DNA of 64,000 bases from a virus: positions 1 to 64,000 of the IMG/VR virus record IMGVR_UViG_3300028920_000056; one strand, written 5' to 3'. Shown piece after piece: positions 17,192-25,419 of the stretch (positions are counted from its first letter, which is position 1; every line of letters begins with the position of its first letter). The notes under the pieces are model-generated. The model worked only from the letters and a program-made list of their open reading frames with translations. It was not told the origin of the DNA and made no database searches. The translations under genes and the position numbers were made by a program.

Positions 17192-18487
17192 GGTGGAGCA
17201 GCAGGACACATACAACATCCCTATGATAAATATAAAGATCCCCAAGACTTTTTAAAATTTTTTAAAAAATTCATATCAGGTGAAATCGAAGGTACTGAGA
17301 AAGTAGACGGCTACAACCTTTTTGTTGGCTTTAACAAAAAAGGTAATGTGGTTGCGGCAAGAAATAAAAACCAAATTCCAATAAAAAGTATAATAGAAAA
17401 ATTTCCTCTTACACATGGAGCTTATGCTGGTTTTAGTGCGGGTTGGAAAGCAATTAAGTCTAAACTTGAAAATCTATCAAAATCTGATAGAATAAAATAT
17501 AATTTAATTGACAACTTCTTAAATATAGAAATATTATTCAGTTACATTCCTAACGTAGTACCTTATAGCATGACTACAAATTATATTGTGTTTCATGACT
17601 ATGCTGGCAATCCTGATAATAGTTGGCAGCCTCAAAACGTTGAGAATGAAAAAGCTTTATTAAAGAAGCTAGCTAATAAATTAAATTCAGTTGCCATTAA
17701 TAGCTCTGAAATAATATTTGTTGGCAACCCGGGGAAAGTTAAACAAATTAGAAAAGACATCAAATCATACTGGGAGTTTAAAGGACCAATTGATATTACC
17801 AAAAAAGATATTAAATCCCAGTTAGTAAACATTGCAAAAGAGTGGCAAAGATATCCTGAAATTTTAAAACTGAAAAGAACAAAGGATAGTACTAAACAAC
17901 TAGAATTAATGAAAACTATAACAAAAAAAATTGGTTCAGAAGTTTTAAAAGCTATAGTCTCTAAGCTTTCTGAAACTGGCAAGAAAGTTGATGGATATCC
18001 TGGAATAGAAGGAATTGTTATAAAACAAGGTGGCGATAAAATAAAAATTACAGGATCATTTTTAAATTATAGTAATCCAGATGATGTTTTTATTTTTGAT
18101 GCAACAAGAAGCCTTAGAGAATATATACAAAAAGAAGTTTTTGGATTAACAACTATAACATTACGCAGTTTAAAAGATAAATCTTTCAAAGGCTTAAACA
18201 ATTATATAATAACTAAGAGAAAGAAAAAATATACATATGACATCAACGAACTTTTAGACGATTCTGTAAAAGATAATATATACCAGCTTATAAAAAAAGC
18301 TCAACAAGATATTAAAAATATTCTGCCAGATTTAAGAAAAAAAGCAAGAGAATATGACATACATAATATGTTATCACAGTCTTTTATATTGAGTAAATTA
18401 AAGGAAGCAGTAGAAAAATCTACTATATTAGAAGAAATTCTACATGCTTATGCAAAAATATTTTATAATATTAAGAAGAGGAGTTAA
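17189..18487 (+). CDS. Ligase/nucleotidyltransferase-superfamily protein
   Basis: The 432-residue product has E-K-V-D-G-Y-N at residues 37-43, matching motif I (K-x-D-G) of the covalent nucleotidyltransferases (DNA/RNA ligases, capping enzymes). The later E-G-I-V-I-K (about 273) and K-I-K-I-T-G match motifs IV and V. The first residues (MGGAAGHIQHPYD) and a long C-terminal helical part are not typical of known ligases. It may be an RNA ligase or another AMP/GMP-transferring enzyme. Start is fixed by AGGAGG 5 bases upstream. Its start codon is in the hairpin described at 17163. Confidence 0.65.
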   Translation: MGGAAGHIQHPYDKYKDPQDFLKFFKKFISGEIEGTEKVDGYNLFVGFNKKGNVVAARNKNQIPIKSIIEKFPLTHGAYAGFSAGWKAIKSKLENLSKSDRIKYNLIDNFLNIEILFSYIPNVVPYSMTTNYIVFHDYAGNPDNSWQPQNVENEKALLKKLANKLNSVAINSSEIIFVGNPGKVKQIRKDIKSYWEFKGPIDITKKDIKSQLVNIAKEWQRYPEILKLKRTKDSTKQLELMKTITKKIGSEVLKAIVSKLSETGKKVDGYPGIEGIVIKQGGDKIKITGSFLNYSNPDDVFIFDATRSLREYIQKEVFGLTTITLRSLKDKSFKGLNNYIITKRKKKYTYDINELLDDSVKDNIYQLIKKAQQDIKNILPDLRKKAREYDIHNMLSQSFILSKLKEAVEKSTILEEILHAYAKIFYNIKKRS

Positions 18488-18488
18488 C

Positions 18489-18593
18489 ATGAACAAGAGA
18501 ATCAAATTTAGAGGAAGACGTAGCAATAAAGCAATCAAAAGACAACTTAAACAAGATAAAGAAACAAGGATAAGCTATAGAAAAAAGAAATGA
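18489..18593 (+). CDS. Very basic 34-residue protein
   Basis: The product MNKRIKFRGRRSNKAIKRQL… is more than 40 percent Lys/Arg and likely binds nucleic acid. The RBS (AGAGGAG) is in the end of the previous gene, and the stop overlaps the next ATG by 4 bases (ATGA), so it sits in a coupled chain. It is small but well placed. Confidence 0.6.
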   Translation: MNKRIKFRGRRSNKAIKRQLKQDKETRISYRKKK

Positions 18594-18904
18594 AACCAGG
18601 CGATTTAATTAAATATCCAGATACAGTTAGTAAAGATGAAATTGCTATATATTTAGGAGAAAGAGTTGGTGTGCTTAAAATGATGCAAGTTATACCAATC
18701 GCAACAATATATTCTCCTCAATATTATAAAGACCGCACTGTTGAAGAAAAAGTTGAATATTACACCGACTATAAAAAAATACTAATTCAAAGCTTACTGC
18801 GACATAGAGGCGAAGCGGTAGTTTCCCCAAAAGAAGTTTGTTTCCATAAATTTTTTGAAACAAATTTACCAAGATTAGTCATAGAAAAAATATTTAATAT
18901 ATAA
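18590..18904 (+). CDS. Small GD-type protein with C-terminal IF tag
   Basis: The 104-residue product begins MKPGDLIKYPD, the G-D-[IL]-[IV]-x-Y opening shared by several small proteins here, and ends PRLVIEKIFNI, the common C-terminal tag. The middle is mixed. The opening resembles small SH3/KOW-like beta barrels. Function is unknown. Confidence 0.65.
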   Translation: MKPGDLIKYPDTVSKDEIAIYLGERVGVLKMMQVIPIATIYSPQYYKDRTVEEKVEYYTDYKKILIQSLLRHRGEAVVSPKEVCFHKFFETNLPRLVIEKIFNI

Positions 18905-18923
18905 CCTCACATAATTTATATTA

Positions 18924-19055
18924 ATGAAATTCTTAAAAATATTAATTGCAAATATTTTAGCAATATATATCGAGTATAATTTTAAAAGTGTGCTAATTGG
19001 GACACTTATAGGTTATATAATATTATTAATTATATTTAATATAATAGGGAGTTAA
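18924..19055 (+). CDS. Small membrane protein
   Basis: The 43-residue product has two hydrophobic stretches (FLKILIANILAIYI and VLIGTLIGYIILLIIFNII) around a short polar linker, so it is likely a two-helix or hairpin membrane peptide. No clear RBS is seen. The stop region (AGGGAG) forms the RBS of the thymidylate kinase gene. It may be a holin-like or inhibitory peptide, without direct evidence. Confidence 0.5.
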   Translation: MKFLKILIANILAIYIEYNFKSVLIGTLIGYIILLIIFNIIGS

Positions 19056-19056
19056 T

Positions 19057-19689
19057 ATGAATTTAGAAAAATTTAGAAACAAATTAATAGTGTTAGAAGG
19101 TGGTGATGCATGTGGTAAAACTACAGTCGCAAAAATGCTAGTAGATTATCTTAATAAAAATAATATTTCTACAATATTTACATTTCAACCAGGTGATCCC
19201 AATTATGGGCTACATGGACAACTGTTTAGAAGTATGTGTAAAGACAAAAGATGGAATCTGCATTCTCTTACCAATTTCTTTATTTTCTTTGCTGACAAAG
19301 TAGAGCAAGCGGATAAAATAATTGAACCAGCTCTCAAAGCTGGCAAAACAGTTGTCAGTGACAGGTGGTGGCATAGTACATATGCATATCAATTTTGTGG
19401 TAAAGAAATAGTAGAAAAATATAATATGCCAGAAGTTGTAGGCATGTGGTTAAATAAATTTTCTGTTCTTGGTCTAGATCCAGATGTTGTATTTTACTTC
19501 CATCAACAAATAGAAAAACATAACAGAGAAGAATATAAGAATGACCTTTTTGATGCTGAAGCAGAAGAATTCAAAAAGAGAGTGCATGATGGCTATGAAG
19601 CGCTTGCTGAATTACCCAATGTATGTAGAGTTGATAAGGGAGATAGTGCAGAAGAAACTTTACAAAATTTGCTTTTAATAGATTTTTAA
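19057..19689 (+). CDS. tmk: Thymidylate kinase
   Basis: The 210-residue product matches the length and order of dTMP kinases. Walker A is G-G-D-A-C-G-K-T-T (15-23), followed by a phosphate/dTMP-binding region (FQPGDPNYG) and the conserved V-S-D-R-W-W-H-S-T-Y-A-Y-Q (about 105-117), where most family members have S-D-R-Y. The enzyme converts dTMP to dTDP for phage DNA synthesis in the cytoplasm. A strong RBS (AGGGAG) precedes the start. Confidence 0.85.
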   Translation: MNLEKFRNKLIVLEGGDACGKTTVAKMLVDYLNKNNISTIFTFQPGDPNYGLHGQLFRSMCKDKRWNLHSLTNFFIFFADKVEQADKIIEPALKAGKTVVSDRWWHSTYAYQFCGKEIVEKYNMPEVVGMWLNKFSVLGLDPDVVFYFHQQIEKHNREEYKNDLFDAEAEEFKKRVHDGYEALAELPNVCRVDKGDSAEETLQNLLLIDF

Positions 19690-19703
19690 AGCAAGTTAAC
19701 TAT

Positions 19704-20360
19704 ATGATAAAAAAAGGTGATATAGTATATACTATATTTTTTATTAATAATACTGAAATTTCATATATTAACAAACAAAAAGTTTTAAGATTAAGTGTTA
19801 GTAGTAATTATTTATGTTATGGAAAAGTTTTAAAGACTTACTATAAATCACCTAAATGTGGTATTGATTATTTTATAGTTTTTGACACAAGTTTTACGTC
19901 ATTAAGCTCTTTAATAAAATTTTTAATTAAAAGAATATTTTCTGAAAATGAAGATAAAATAAATCTACTTGAAGCTCTAGAGATAAAAAAGATAAAATAT
20001 TCTGGCACTAGAAAGAATTATAAAATACATGACTCAAATCCAAATGTTTTAATTATAGACAAAGAATATAATGTTGATGGCCATGGTGAAAGTGTATTAG
20101 GAATCAATTTAAACTATTTAGACAAACTCAGCAAAGCTGATAAAAAAGCTCTTATTAGAGATGTAAACAAATTAGACAATTCAATACTCAAGATTAGCGG
20201 CATAAAAGCCTGGCTGCGTAGTATATTCAGTATAGGTGATTATGATTTATCAACTGATGAAAAAATCAAAAGATACAAAGAATTAATAAAGAAATTCCCT
20301 ATATTGAAAAAAGTTATTAGACGATATAAATATGAAGGAATTAGTAAATGGAAGAAATAA
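19704..20360 (+). CDS. Two-domain protein: small tagged domain plus unknown C-terminal domain
   Basis: The first 75 residues look like one of the small tagged proteins (MIKKGDIVYTIFF … LIKFLIKRIFSEN). They are joined in frame to a domain of about 140 residues (…YNVDGHGESVLGINLNYLDKLSKADKKALIRDVNKLDN…) that is not recognised. The IF motif is therefore internal here, which suggests fusion of two genes and shows that the motif is kept where it cannot serve as the next gene's RBS. The last bases overlap the next gene by 13. Confidence 0.65.
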   Translation: MIKKGDIVYTIFFINNTEISYINKQKVLRLSVSSNYLCYGKVLKTYYKSPKCGIDYFIVFDTSFTSLSSLIKFLIKRIFSENEDKINLLEALEIKKIKYSGTRKNYKIHDSNPNVLIIDKEYNVDGHGESVLGINLNYLDKLSKADKKALIRDVNKLDNSILKISGIKAWLRSIFSIGDYDLSTDEKIKRYKELIKKFPILKKVIRRYKYEGISKWKK

Positions 20361-20695
20361 ATGAAGCAGGTATTGATTTAGAAGATCTTCCTAACAAACC
20401 GGGGAATTGGTATATTACTTGGCATTGCAGAAAAGACTATAGTGAAATTGGGGAATGGTATTGCAGCATCAGTTGTAATAGTCGCAAAGCTGTTACAGGA
20501 TGGAAAAACGGCAGACCGCATGGTAGATGGATTAAATGGAACAAAAATGGAAAAATGATGTCATATGTAGAATATAATCTTGGAAGAGCAAATGGGATTA
20601 AAAAAGAATGGTCAGATGATAAATTAATCATTGACCAAATATGGGAAGATGGTTTACTTATTAAAGATAATTTAAAAGAAAAAGAAAATGCATGA
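20348..20695 (+). CDS. MORN_2-repeat-like protein
   Basis: The central part carries two MORN-like units: G-W-K-N-G-R-P-H-G-R-W-I-K-W-N-K-N-G and Y-N-L-G-R-A-N-G-I-K-K-E-W-S-D-D. MORN_2 repeats form extended beta-hairpin sheets and mediate binding. The N-terminus contains Cys/Trp-rich strands. It overlaps genes on both sides. Function is unknown. Confidence 0.65.
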   Translation: MEEINEAGIDLEDLPNKPGNWYITWHCRKDYSEIGEWYCSISCNSRKAVTGWKNGRPHGRWIKWNKNGKMMSYVEYNLGRANGIKKEWSDDKLIIDQIWEDGLLIKDNLKEKENA

Positions 20696-20972
20696 CATAA
20701 CTAAGAAAATATTACTAACTATAAAACATGAAACTATAAGATGGTTATTCGGTATAATTCCAACATCGCTTGGCAATCTAATAGAAGTAAAAGATAAAAT
20801 GTTGATCAAAGCATTAAGTAAGTATGTTCGAGCTAAAGTTGTTGACGCATCTATATACATGAGAGAAGATCATGAATTTTTCTTAGTACTTTTTGATGAT
20901 GAAGATTTAAAGTATTACATAGAATACCAAGATGGCGGCATCACTGGCGATCCAGAAATAGTTGAGGATTAA
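20688..20972 (+). CDS. Hypothetical 94-residue protein
   Basis: An N-terminal helical part (HDITKKILLTIKHETIRWLFGII) is followed by strands ending FDDEDLKYYIEYQDGG. It overlaps the previous gene by 8 bases; its end (GAGGAT) supplies the RBS of the next gene. The family is not recognised. Confidence 0.6.
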   Translation: MHDITKKILLTIKHETIRWLFGIIPTSLGNLIEVKDKMLIKALSKYVRAKVVDASIYMREDHEFFLVLFDDEDLKYYIEYQDGGITGDPEIVED

Positions 20973-20973
20973 T

Positions 20974-21876
20974 ATGAATGAAGCAATAGAATTAATTAAT
21001 AAATTAGGAATGAAAGTTAAACAATCTGAAATCTTAAATAAGAGAGAACTCAATGAATGGCTTGGTGAATCAGTGTTAGATCCCATAAGAGAAAAGTTAG
21101 ATCTAGATGTGTGGACTAAAGATGAAGAACATATGCAACCGAAACATAGAAAATTTATACTTGATAACCTTGAAAAATGGCTAAAGAAAATGGAAGTAGA
21201 CAAAGAGCCCACTAAGATCTCAGTAATTGGTTCTATTACAACATTTCAATATTCAGAAAATGCTGACATTGATGTTAATGTGGTAATTGATTTAACAGAT
21301 GAAGAGTTTAAAGAATTGAAAAAATTTCTTCCCAATGGTAAAAATTTACCTGGAACTAAACACCCTATAAATTATTATGTTGACAAAAAAGCAGAAGCCA
21401 ATTTAAAAGATAGACCTTCTATATATGATTTAAAAAATGATAAATGGGAAAAGAAACCAGAAACAAAAGATATTAAAATTCCATATGCTTATGTTATGGA
21501 AATAGCAAAATTCTTTATGGCTGGTGTTGACAATAGAATAAGTGAATACGAAAGGGATAAACATGAATTAGAATTGTATAAATCATATTTAGAAGATGCG
21601 TCTGTTAAGATTGATTCAGACGAACTACAAGCTGCTATTTCAATAAAAGAATCTGAGATATTAGCAGATTTAGATGCATTATATATTGCTCTTAAATTAG
21701 TAAAGGGTTTTCGTGGTAAAGCATATGAAAAAGATTATGAACCAGACTTTCTTATTTCTGTTGAAATTCAAGATGCTGATTTTTCTGTTAATAATTTAGT
21801 ATATAAAACTATCGAAAGATTTGGCTATTTAGATAAATTACAAAAATACAAAAAGATCAGAGAAAAATATAAATGA
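20974..21876 (+). CDS. Pol-beta-type nucleotidyltransferase
   Basis: Residues about 86-105 (V-I-G-S-I-T-T-F-Q-Y-S-E-N-A-D-I-D-V-N-V) match the G-S-x9-D-x-D metal-binding motif of pol-beta nucleotidyltransferases, with the third acidic residue likely further on. The 300-residue product has a helical C-terminal half with coiled-coil character. Such enzymes add nucleotides to RNA or proteins; the target is unknown. The ATG at 20974 with GAGG 8 bases upstream is preferred over an earlier TTG. Its stop overlaps the WG gene by 4 bases. Confidence 0.65.
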   Translation: MNEAIELINKLGMKVKQSEILNKRELNEWLGESVLDPIREKLDLDVWTKDEEHMQPKHRKFILDNLEKWLKKMEVDKEPTKISVIGSITTFQYSENADIDVNVVIDLTDEEFKELKKFLPNGKNLPGTKHPINYYVDKKAEANLKDRPSIYDLKNDKWEKKPETKDIKIPYAYVMEIAKFFMAGVDNRISEYERDKHELELYKSYLEDASVKIDSDELQAAISIKESEILADLDALYIALKLVKGFRGKAYEKDYEPDFLISVEIQDADFSVNNLVYKTIERFGYLDKLQKYKKIREKYK

Positions 21877-22346
21877 CTATAGAACAAATAAAGAAAAAAT
21901 TAAATTTAGATCAAATTTATAATTTCCAAGAAGGCAGAGTAGCAGTCGGGAAAAACAACAAATGGGGTCATGTTGATCTTGATGGCAATATAACAACGCC
22001 TATAATTTATGATGGTGTTGGTCATTTCCAAGAAGGTAGAGCTTGGGTTGAGAAAAATGATAAAGAAGGTCATGTTGATCTTGATGGCAAAATAACAACG
22101 CCTATAATTTATGACTATACTGGCGATTTCCAAGATGGCAAAGCTTGGGTCCAGAAAAATGGCAAATATGGTTTTGTTGATCTTGATGGCAAAATAACAA
22201 CGCCTATAATTTATGATGATGTTGATCATTTCTATAAGGGTAGAGCTTGGGTTAAAATCAAAAATTTTGAATTTAATATAAATAAAAATGGATATCCATT
22301 TGAACACAAAGATTTTTATAAATTGATAAAAGGTTTGTTTAAATGA
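21873..22346 (+). CDS. WG-repeat protein with C-terminal LF tag
   Basis: The 157-residue product has three full and one partial WG-type repeats and ends EHKDFYKLIKGLFK. It starts MTIEQIKKKLNL and repeats use G-H-V-D-L-D-G (Asp) where the 14.9-kb copies mostly have Asn, so the two loci form sub-families. ATGA overlaps at both ends. The tag codons hold the next RBS. Confidence 0.8.
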   Translation: MTIEQIKKKLNLDQIYNFQEGRVAVGKNNKWGHVDLDGNITTPIIYDGVGHFQEGRAWVEKNDKEGHVDLDGKITTPIIYDYTGDFQDGKAWVQKNGKYGFVDLDGKITTPIIYDDVDHFYKGRAWVKIKNFEFNINKNGYPFEHKDFYKLIKGLFK

Positions 22347-22717
22347 CTAAAGAACAAATAAAGAAAAAATTAAATTTAGATAAAATTTATAATTTCCAAG
22401 AAGGCAGAGCAGCAGTTGAGAAAAACAACAAATGGGGTCATGTTGATCTTGATGGTAAAGTAACAACGCCAATAGTTTATGAATATGTTAGTTCTTTCAA
22501 AGAAGGTAGAGCTTGGGTCCAGAAAAATGGCAAATGGGGCCATGTTGATCTTGATGGTAAAGTGGTAGTGCTTATAATTTATGATGAGGTTGGCTATTTC
22601 TCTAGAGGAGGTAGAGCTTGGGTTGAAATTAATAGTATAGAATTTAATATAAATAAAAATGGCTATCCGTTAAAACATAAAGATTTTTATAAATTGATAA
22701 AAGGTTTGTTTAAATGA
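22343..22717 (+). CDS. WG-repeat protein (short) with C-terminal LF tag
   Basis: This tandem copy has only two full and one partial repeat in 124 residues. The last repeat is disturbed (S-R-G-G-R-A-W has extra Gly residues, and V-V-V-L replaces V-T-T-P), which suggests relaxed constraint. N- and C-termini are those of the family. The end overlaps a decayed small gene. Confidence 0.75.
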   Translation: MTKEQIKKKLNLDKIYNFQEGRAAVEKNNKWGHVDLDGKVTTPIVYEYVSSFKEGRAWVQKNGKWGHVDLDGKVVVLIIYDEVGYFSRGGRAWVEINSIEFNINKNGYPLKHKDFYKLIKGLFK

Positions 22718-22827
22718 AAGAATATATTTCATATAAAGGATTTTGAAAGAAGAATGTATCATATAGAAGAAAATAAAAATCTAATATCACGTTTATCAAA
22801 AGAATTAATACGGAACTTATTCAAATG
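22714..22827 (+). pseudogene. Decayed small tagged gene
   Basis: The frame opens with MKEYISYKGF and stops, but after a frame change the sequence continues through M-Y-H-I-E-E-N to S-R-L-S-K-E-L-I-R-N-L-F-K and a stop that overlaps the next ATG. Start and ending match the IGKW/IF-tag family (compare MFKEYIGKW and WLSRKAIRNIF). It is most likely a frameshifted, internally deleted copy. Confidence 0.55.
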
Positions 22828-23040
22828 AAATATGTAGAATGGCAAACTGGAGATTACATTAAACCTGTGTGGGGAATTAAGATCAACAAGCAATATATAA
22901 TATTCAATGAAAATCTTGATAAGATTTTTAGATGGTCTATGCTATGGGATGGAAGTGAAAGTGGTTATTGGAAAAGAAAAGAAATAAGTGAAGATGAAAC
23001 CAGTAATGCAATGCATGTTTTAATTAAAGGAGTTTTTTAA
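22825..23040 (+). CDS. Small GD-type protein with C-terminal tag
   Basis: The 71-residue product has W-Q-T-G-D-Y-I-K near the start, several aromatic strands, and ends AMHVLIKGVF. It fits the small-barrel plus tag plan. The last codons AAAGGAG form the RBS of the next gene (ATG directly after the stop). Function is unknown. Confidence 0.6.
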   Translation: MKYVEWQTGDYIKPVWGIKINKQYIIFNENLDKIFRWSMLWDGSESGYWKRKEISEDETSNAMHVLIKGVF

Positions 23041-23292
23041 ATGTATTATGCATGGCTTGGTAAAAAATCTGGCACTTTTGTTATTGAAGAAATAGAAATT
23101 GTTTCAGAAAAAGAAGTTCCATCTGATAAACATATACGAATTATTGTATACAAAAAACCACTCTTTCAAAATAATAAAAGCTCTTTTATAAGTTTAAATA
23201 CAGAAGTCATAGTAGAAAAAAAACATATATTTAAAACTCTGCAAGAAGCTAAGTATTTCATTGTAAAAGAAACTTTTAATTCTACAAGATAA
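23041..23292 (+). CDS. Hypothetical small protein, tag-family plan
   Basis: The 83-residue product begins MYYAWLGKKSGTFVIEEIEIV and ends LQEAKYFIVKETFNSTR. The ending has the spacing of the shared tag but poor residue agreement, so membership is uncertain. The RBS (AAGGAG) is in the previous gene. A promoter motif overlaps its stop. Confidence 0.55.
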   Translation: MYYAWLGKKSGTFVIEEIEIVSEKEVPSDKHIRIIVYKKPLFQNNKSSFISLNTEVIVEKKHIFKTLQEAKYFIVKETFNSTR

Positions 23293-23301
23293 ACTTATAT
23301 A
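23286..23301 (+). promoter_or_regulatory. Phage promoter motif
   Basis: AAGATAAACTTATATA matches the recurrent motif and lies 15-30 bases before the gene at 23316, with its AGGAAG RBS downstream of the expected start. Confidence 0.4.
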
Positions 23302-23315
23302 TTTAGGAAGAAGAA

Positions 23316-23714
23316 ATGATATTGAATGATATATTAGAACAATTTACAGATAAAGATTTTAATCCAAATTCATTTGAGTATCGCGAAGAAGATATTCGTG
23401 ATGCTATATTAAATGAGAAACCATACATTAAATTAAAAGAGATTTTTAAACCAGATTTTTGGCCAAAAATTGAAAGATGGCTAAATAATGAGTTAAAAAA
23501 TATTAAAGTTGATGAAGAAGAAATTAATCGTCCTGGCGGTGAATTAAAAGCAAAGTTAGAAAAATATTTAGAAGCTGATACTGATCGTTATGATGATAAT
23601 GTAGAGACTTTAGGTCGTGAAATTATTAACGTATATAATAAATGGAATCAAAAAGAAATAAAAGACATGGACTTACCAGGATCACGCTTTAAATCAACTA
23701 AAAAAGGAGAATAA
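23316..23714 (+). CDS. Hypothetical acidic 132-residue protein
   Basis: The product is helical and acidic (MILNDILEQFTDKDFNPN … LPGSRFKSTKKGE). No motif is recognised. The last codons (AAAGGAGAA) serve as RBS of the next small gene. The next four genes appear to form one unit ending at 25.4 kb. Confidence 0.6.
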   Translation: MILNDILEQFTDKDFNPNSFEYREEDIRDAILNEKPYIKLKEIFKPDFWPKIERWLNNELKNIKVDEEEINRPGGELKAKLEKYLEADTDRYDDNVETLGREIINVYNKWNQKEIKDMDLPGSRFKSTKKGE

Positions 23715-23715
23715 A

Positions 23716-23859
23716 ATGGGTAGAAAAAATAAACCTAGTGAAACAGAACAACTAAATCAGAAGCTTGGTGATGCATTAGGAATGCCAATTGTACAGCAAG
23801 AAGAACCACCAAAGGGAAACACAGAGTTCGCCATAGACAAAGAAAAAGGTAAAAAATAA
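23716..23859 (+). CDS. Small hypothetical protein (47 residues)
   Basis: MGRKNKPSETEQLNQKLGDALGMP… is polar and Gln/Lys-rich with a short central helix. A good RBS (AAAGGAG, 7 bases upstream) and directly abutting genes (stop followed immediately by the next ATG) make it real. Function is unknown. Confidence 0.6.
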   Translation: MGRKNKPSETEQLNQKLGDALGMPIVQQEEPPKGNTEFAIDKEKGKK

Positions 23860-24669
23860 ATGGAATTAGAGCTCAATGAAGTAATTGTAAAACTTATCGA
23901 CATGGTGGGTGTTGGCAATTTTATACTTATTATTGTGTCAATGGCATTAGTAGTTAATTTGCCGACAATAATAACAAAGATAGTAGGATTATTTACATCT
24001 AATAAAAAAGAAAAAGACTTACAACGTGTTGCTGGCTTCATTGAGACTAAATTAAAAGATCTTGATGATCGTTCGAAAGATATTGAAAAAGACGTGACCG
24101 ACATTGAAAACACATTAAAACATAATACTGAAGAAGTCAAAGAATTAAGAACTGATTTAAAATCAGTAAATACTGAAAGACGTGAAGAAAACATGATGAT
24201 TATAGATACTATGGAAAACATGCTAAATTCTATATTATCAATAAAAAATGTTATGAAAAATGTAATGAATGAAGAAGACGCAACGAGGTTAGTATCTTAT
24301 TTGCTTGGAATATTTAACAATTTTTCAACTAGTTTATTCTCAAAGACAATGAATGCGATAGAATCTTTTGAAAATATTGAAGATGAAGATCTTAATCAAA
24401 AAACATTAAAAAATGAAATAGATTCTTGTTGGTCAGATTTAAAAATTGAAATTGCAAGATTTAACACACCAATAAAATTAAAACCTTTTCTTGATTCATA
24501 TGATGATACATTTTGGTCAAAAGAAGGTATGTTTAAACAGATAGTTAAACTATCTACATCAAATAGTGATTTACAAATCATAAAAGAGTCAATAAAAAAA
24601 CAAATTGACATAGGGTTGAGACAATTATTCAATCAAATTTCTGAATCACTAGAGAATAACAGGAGCTAA
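23860..24669 (+). CDS. Membrane-anchored coiled-coil protein
   Basis: One transmembrane segment lies near the N-terminus (about residues 18-46, GNFILIIVSMALVVNLPTII). A charged coiled coil follows (about 50-125, many Lys/Glu/Asp heptads), and then a helical domain to residue 269. Such proteins may act in lysis control, superinfection exclusion or membrane attachment of phage complexes; none is shown. It is preceded and followed by small helical proteins. Confidence 0.65.
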   Translation: MELELNEVIVKLIDMVGVGNFILIIVSMALVVNLPTIITKIVGLFTSNKKEKDLQRVAGFIETKLKDLDDRSKDIEKDVTDIENTLKHNTEEVKELRTDLKSVNTERREENMMIIDTMENMLNSILSIKNVMKNVMNEEDATRLVSYLLGIFNNFSTSLFSKTMNAIESFENIEDEDLNQKTLKNEIDSCWSDLKIEIARFNTPIKLKPFLDSYDDTFWSKEGMFKQIVKLSTSNSDLQIIKESIKKQIDIGLRQLFNQISESLENNRS

Positions 24670-24678
24670 TGAGATTTC

Positions 24679-24831
24679 ATGAAAAAAGACAATTCTACTA
24701 AGAAGTGCAAAAAATCAAATCCAACACATTCTAATATAATGAGAAGATTAGAAAATTTGCAAAAGAAAAATGAAGAAATTTTGTCTGATATTTTAGAAAA
24801 ATCTCCAGAAACAGTTGAAGCAAAGGCATAG
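24679..24831 (+). CDS. Small charged helical protein (50 residues)
   Basis: The product starts MKKDNSTKKCKKSNPTHSN and continues with a helix (MRRLENLQKKNEEILSDILEK) with heptad spacing. Its RBS AGGAG is at the end of the previous gene, about 14 bases away, which is long. It could pair with the coiled coil of the previous gene, but this is a guess. Confidence 0.5.
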   Translation: MKKDNSTKKCKKSNPTHSNIMRRLENLQKKNEEILSDILEKSPETVEAKA

Positions 24832-24833
24832 TT

Positions 24834-24860
24834 AATTATAATATTAAAATGCATTTTAAT
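24834..24860 (+). promoter_or_regulatory. Promoter-like element with 18-bp palindrome
   Basis: A perfect 18-bp palindrome (ATTAAAATGCATTTTAAT, 24843-24860) follows TTATAAT. The half-site ATTAAAATG also occurs downstream of other GCATAATT-type elements (50866) and once more directly after the palindrome. It may be a promoter with an operator. Confidence 0.4.
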
Positions 24861-24880
24861 TAAAATGGAGGCGCGTTAAT

Positions 24881-25378
24881 ATGAAACTTACAACAGCTGA
24901 GAGACATTTAATTGCTCAGATAGTTAACATCAAATTAAATACAGCTACTTTAAGGGAACACATCAGGCTTGAAGCTATATATCAAGCTGCAGACCCAGAA
25001 AATGCACCGTTACCTATTCCAATAGATTTTGTAGAAGAATCACAAAAAGAACTATTCTCTAAATATGAAAATCAAAGAGTTGCTGATATTAAAAACAAAG
25101 ATGATCAAAAAATCATAAGAGATGCAATAACAAAATCTAATGCAGCAAGAGATGTTATATTTCAAAATGATGAAAAACCTGAATTTGAAGCAAAATTTAG
25201 TGAAGACGACGTTCAAGTGTTAAAGCAGTTTTATGACACAGATTCACGATCATTCCCAAGACAATATCATAAAGCTATATTAAGTTTAAACTCTAAACTT
25301 CATGAAGATCCAAAAGCTAAAGAAGCTAAAGAAGCTAAAGAAGCTAAAGAAGCTAAAAAACCAAAAAAGAAAAAATAA
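24881..25378 (+). CDS. Hypothetical protein with KEA repeat tail
   Basis: The 165-residue helical protein ends with four K-E-A units followed by a Lys-rich tail (KKPKKKK). The DNA there is a GCTAAAGAA tandem repeat, which is prone to length change. The RBS (GGAGG) lies 10 bases upstream. The basic tail could bind nucleic acid or membrane. The family is not recognised. A terminator follows at once. Confidence 0.65.
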   Translation: MKLTTAERHLIAQIVNIKLNTATLREHIRLEAIYQAADPENAPLPIPIDFVEESQKELFSKYENQRVADIKNKDDQKIIRDAITKSNAARDVIFQNDEKPEFEAKFSEDDVQVLKQFYDTDSRSFPRQYHKAILSLNSKLHEDPKAKEAKEAKEAKEAKKPKKKK

Positions 25379-25393
25379 TAAACAAACTGAGTA

Positions 25394-25419
25394 AGGGTCA
25401 CATATGTGACCTTTTTTGT
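25394..25419 (+). terminator. Rho-independent terminator
   Basis: The palindrome AGGTCACATATGTGACCT-like stem (GGGTCACATATGTGACC) is followed by TTTTTTGTG. It closes the 23.3-25.4 kb unit. Confidence 0.85.
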
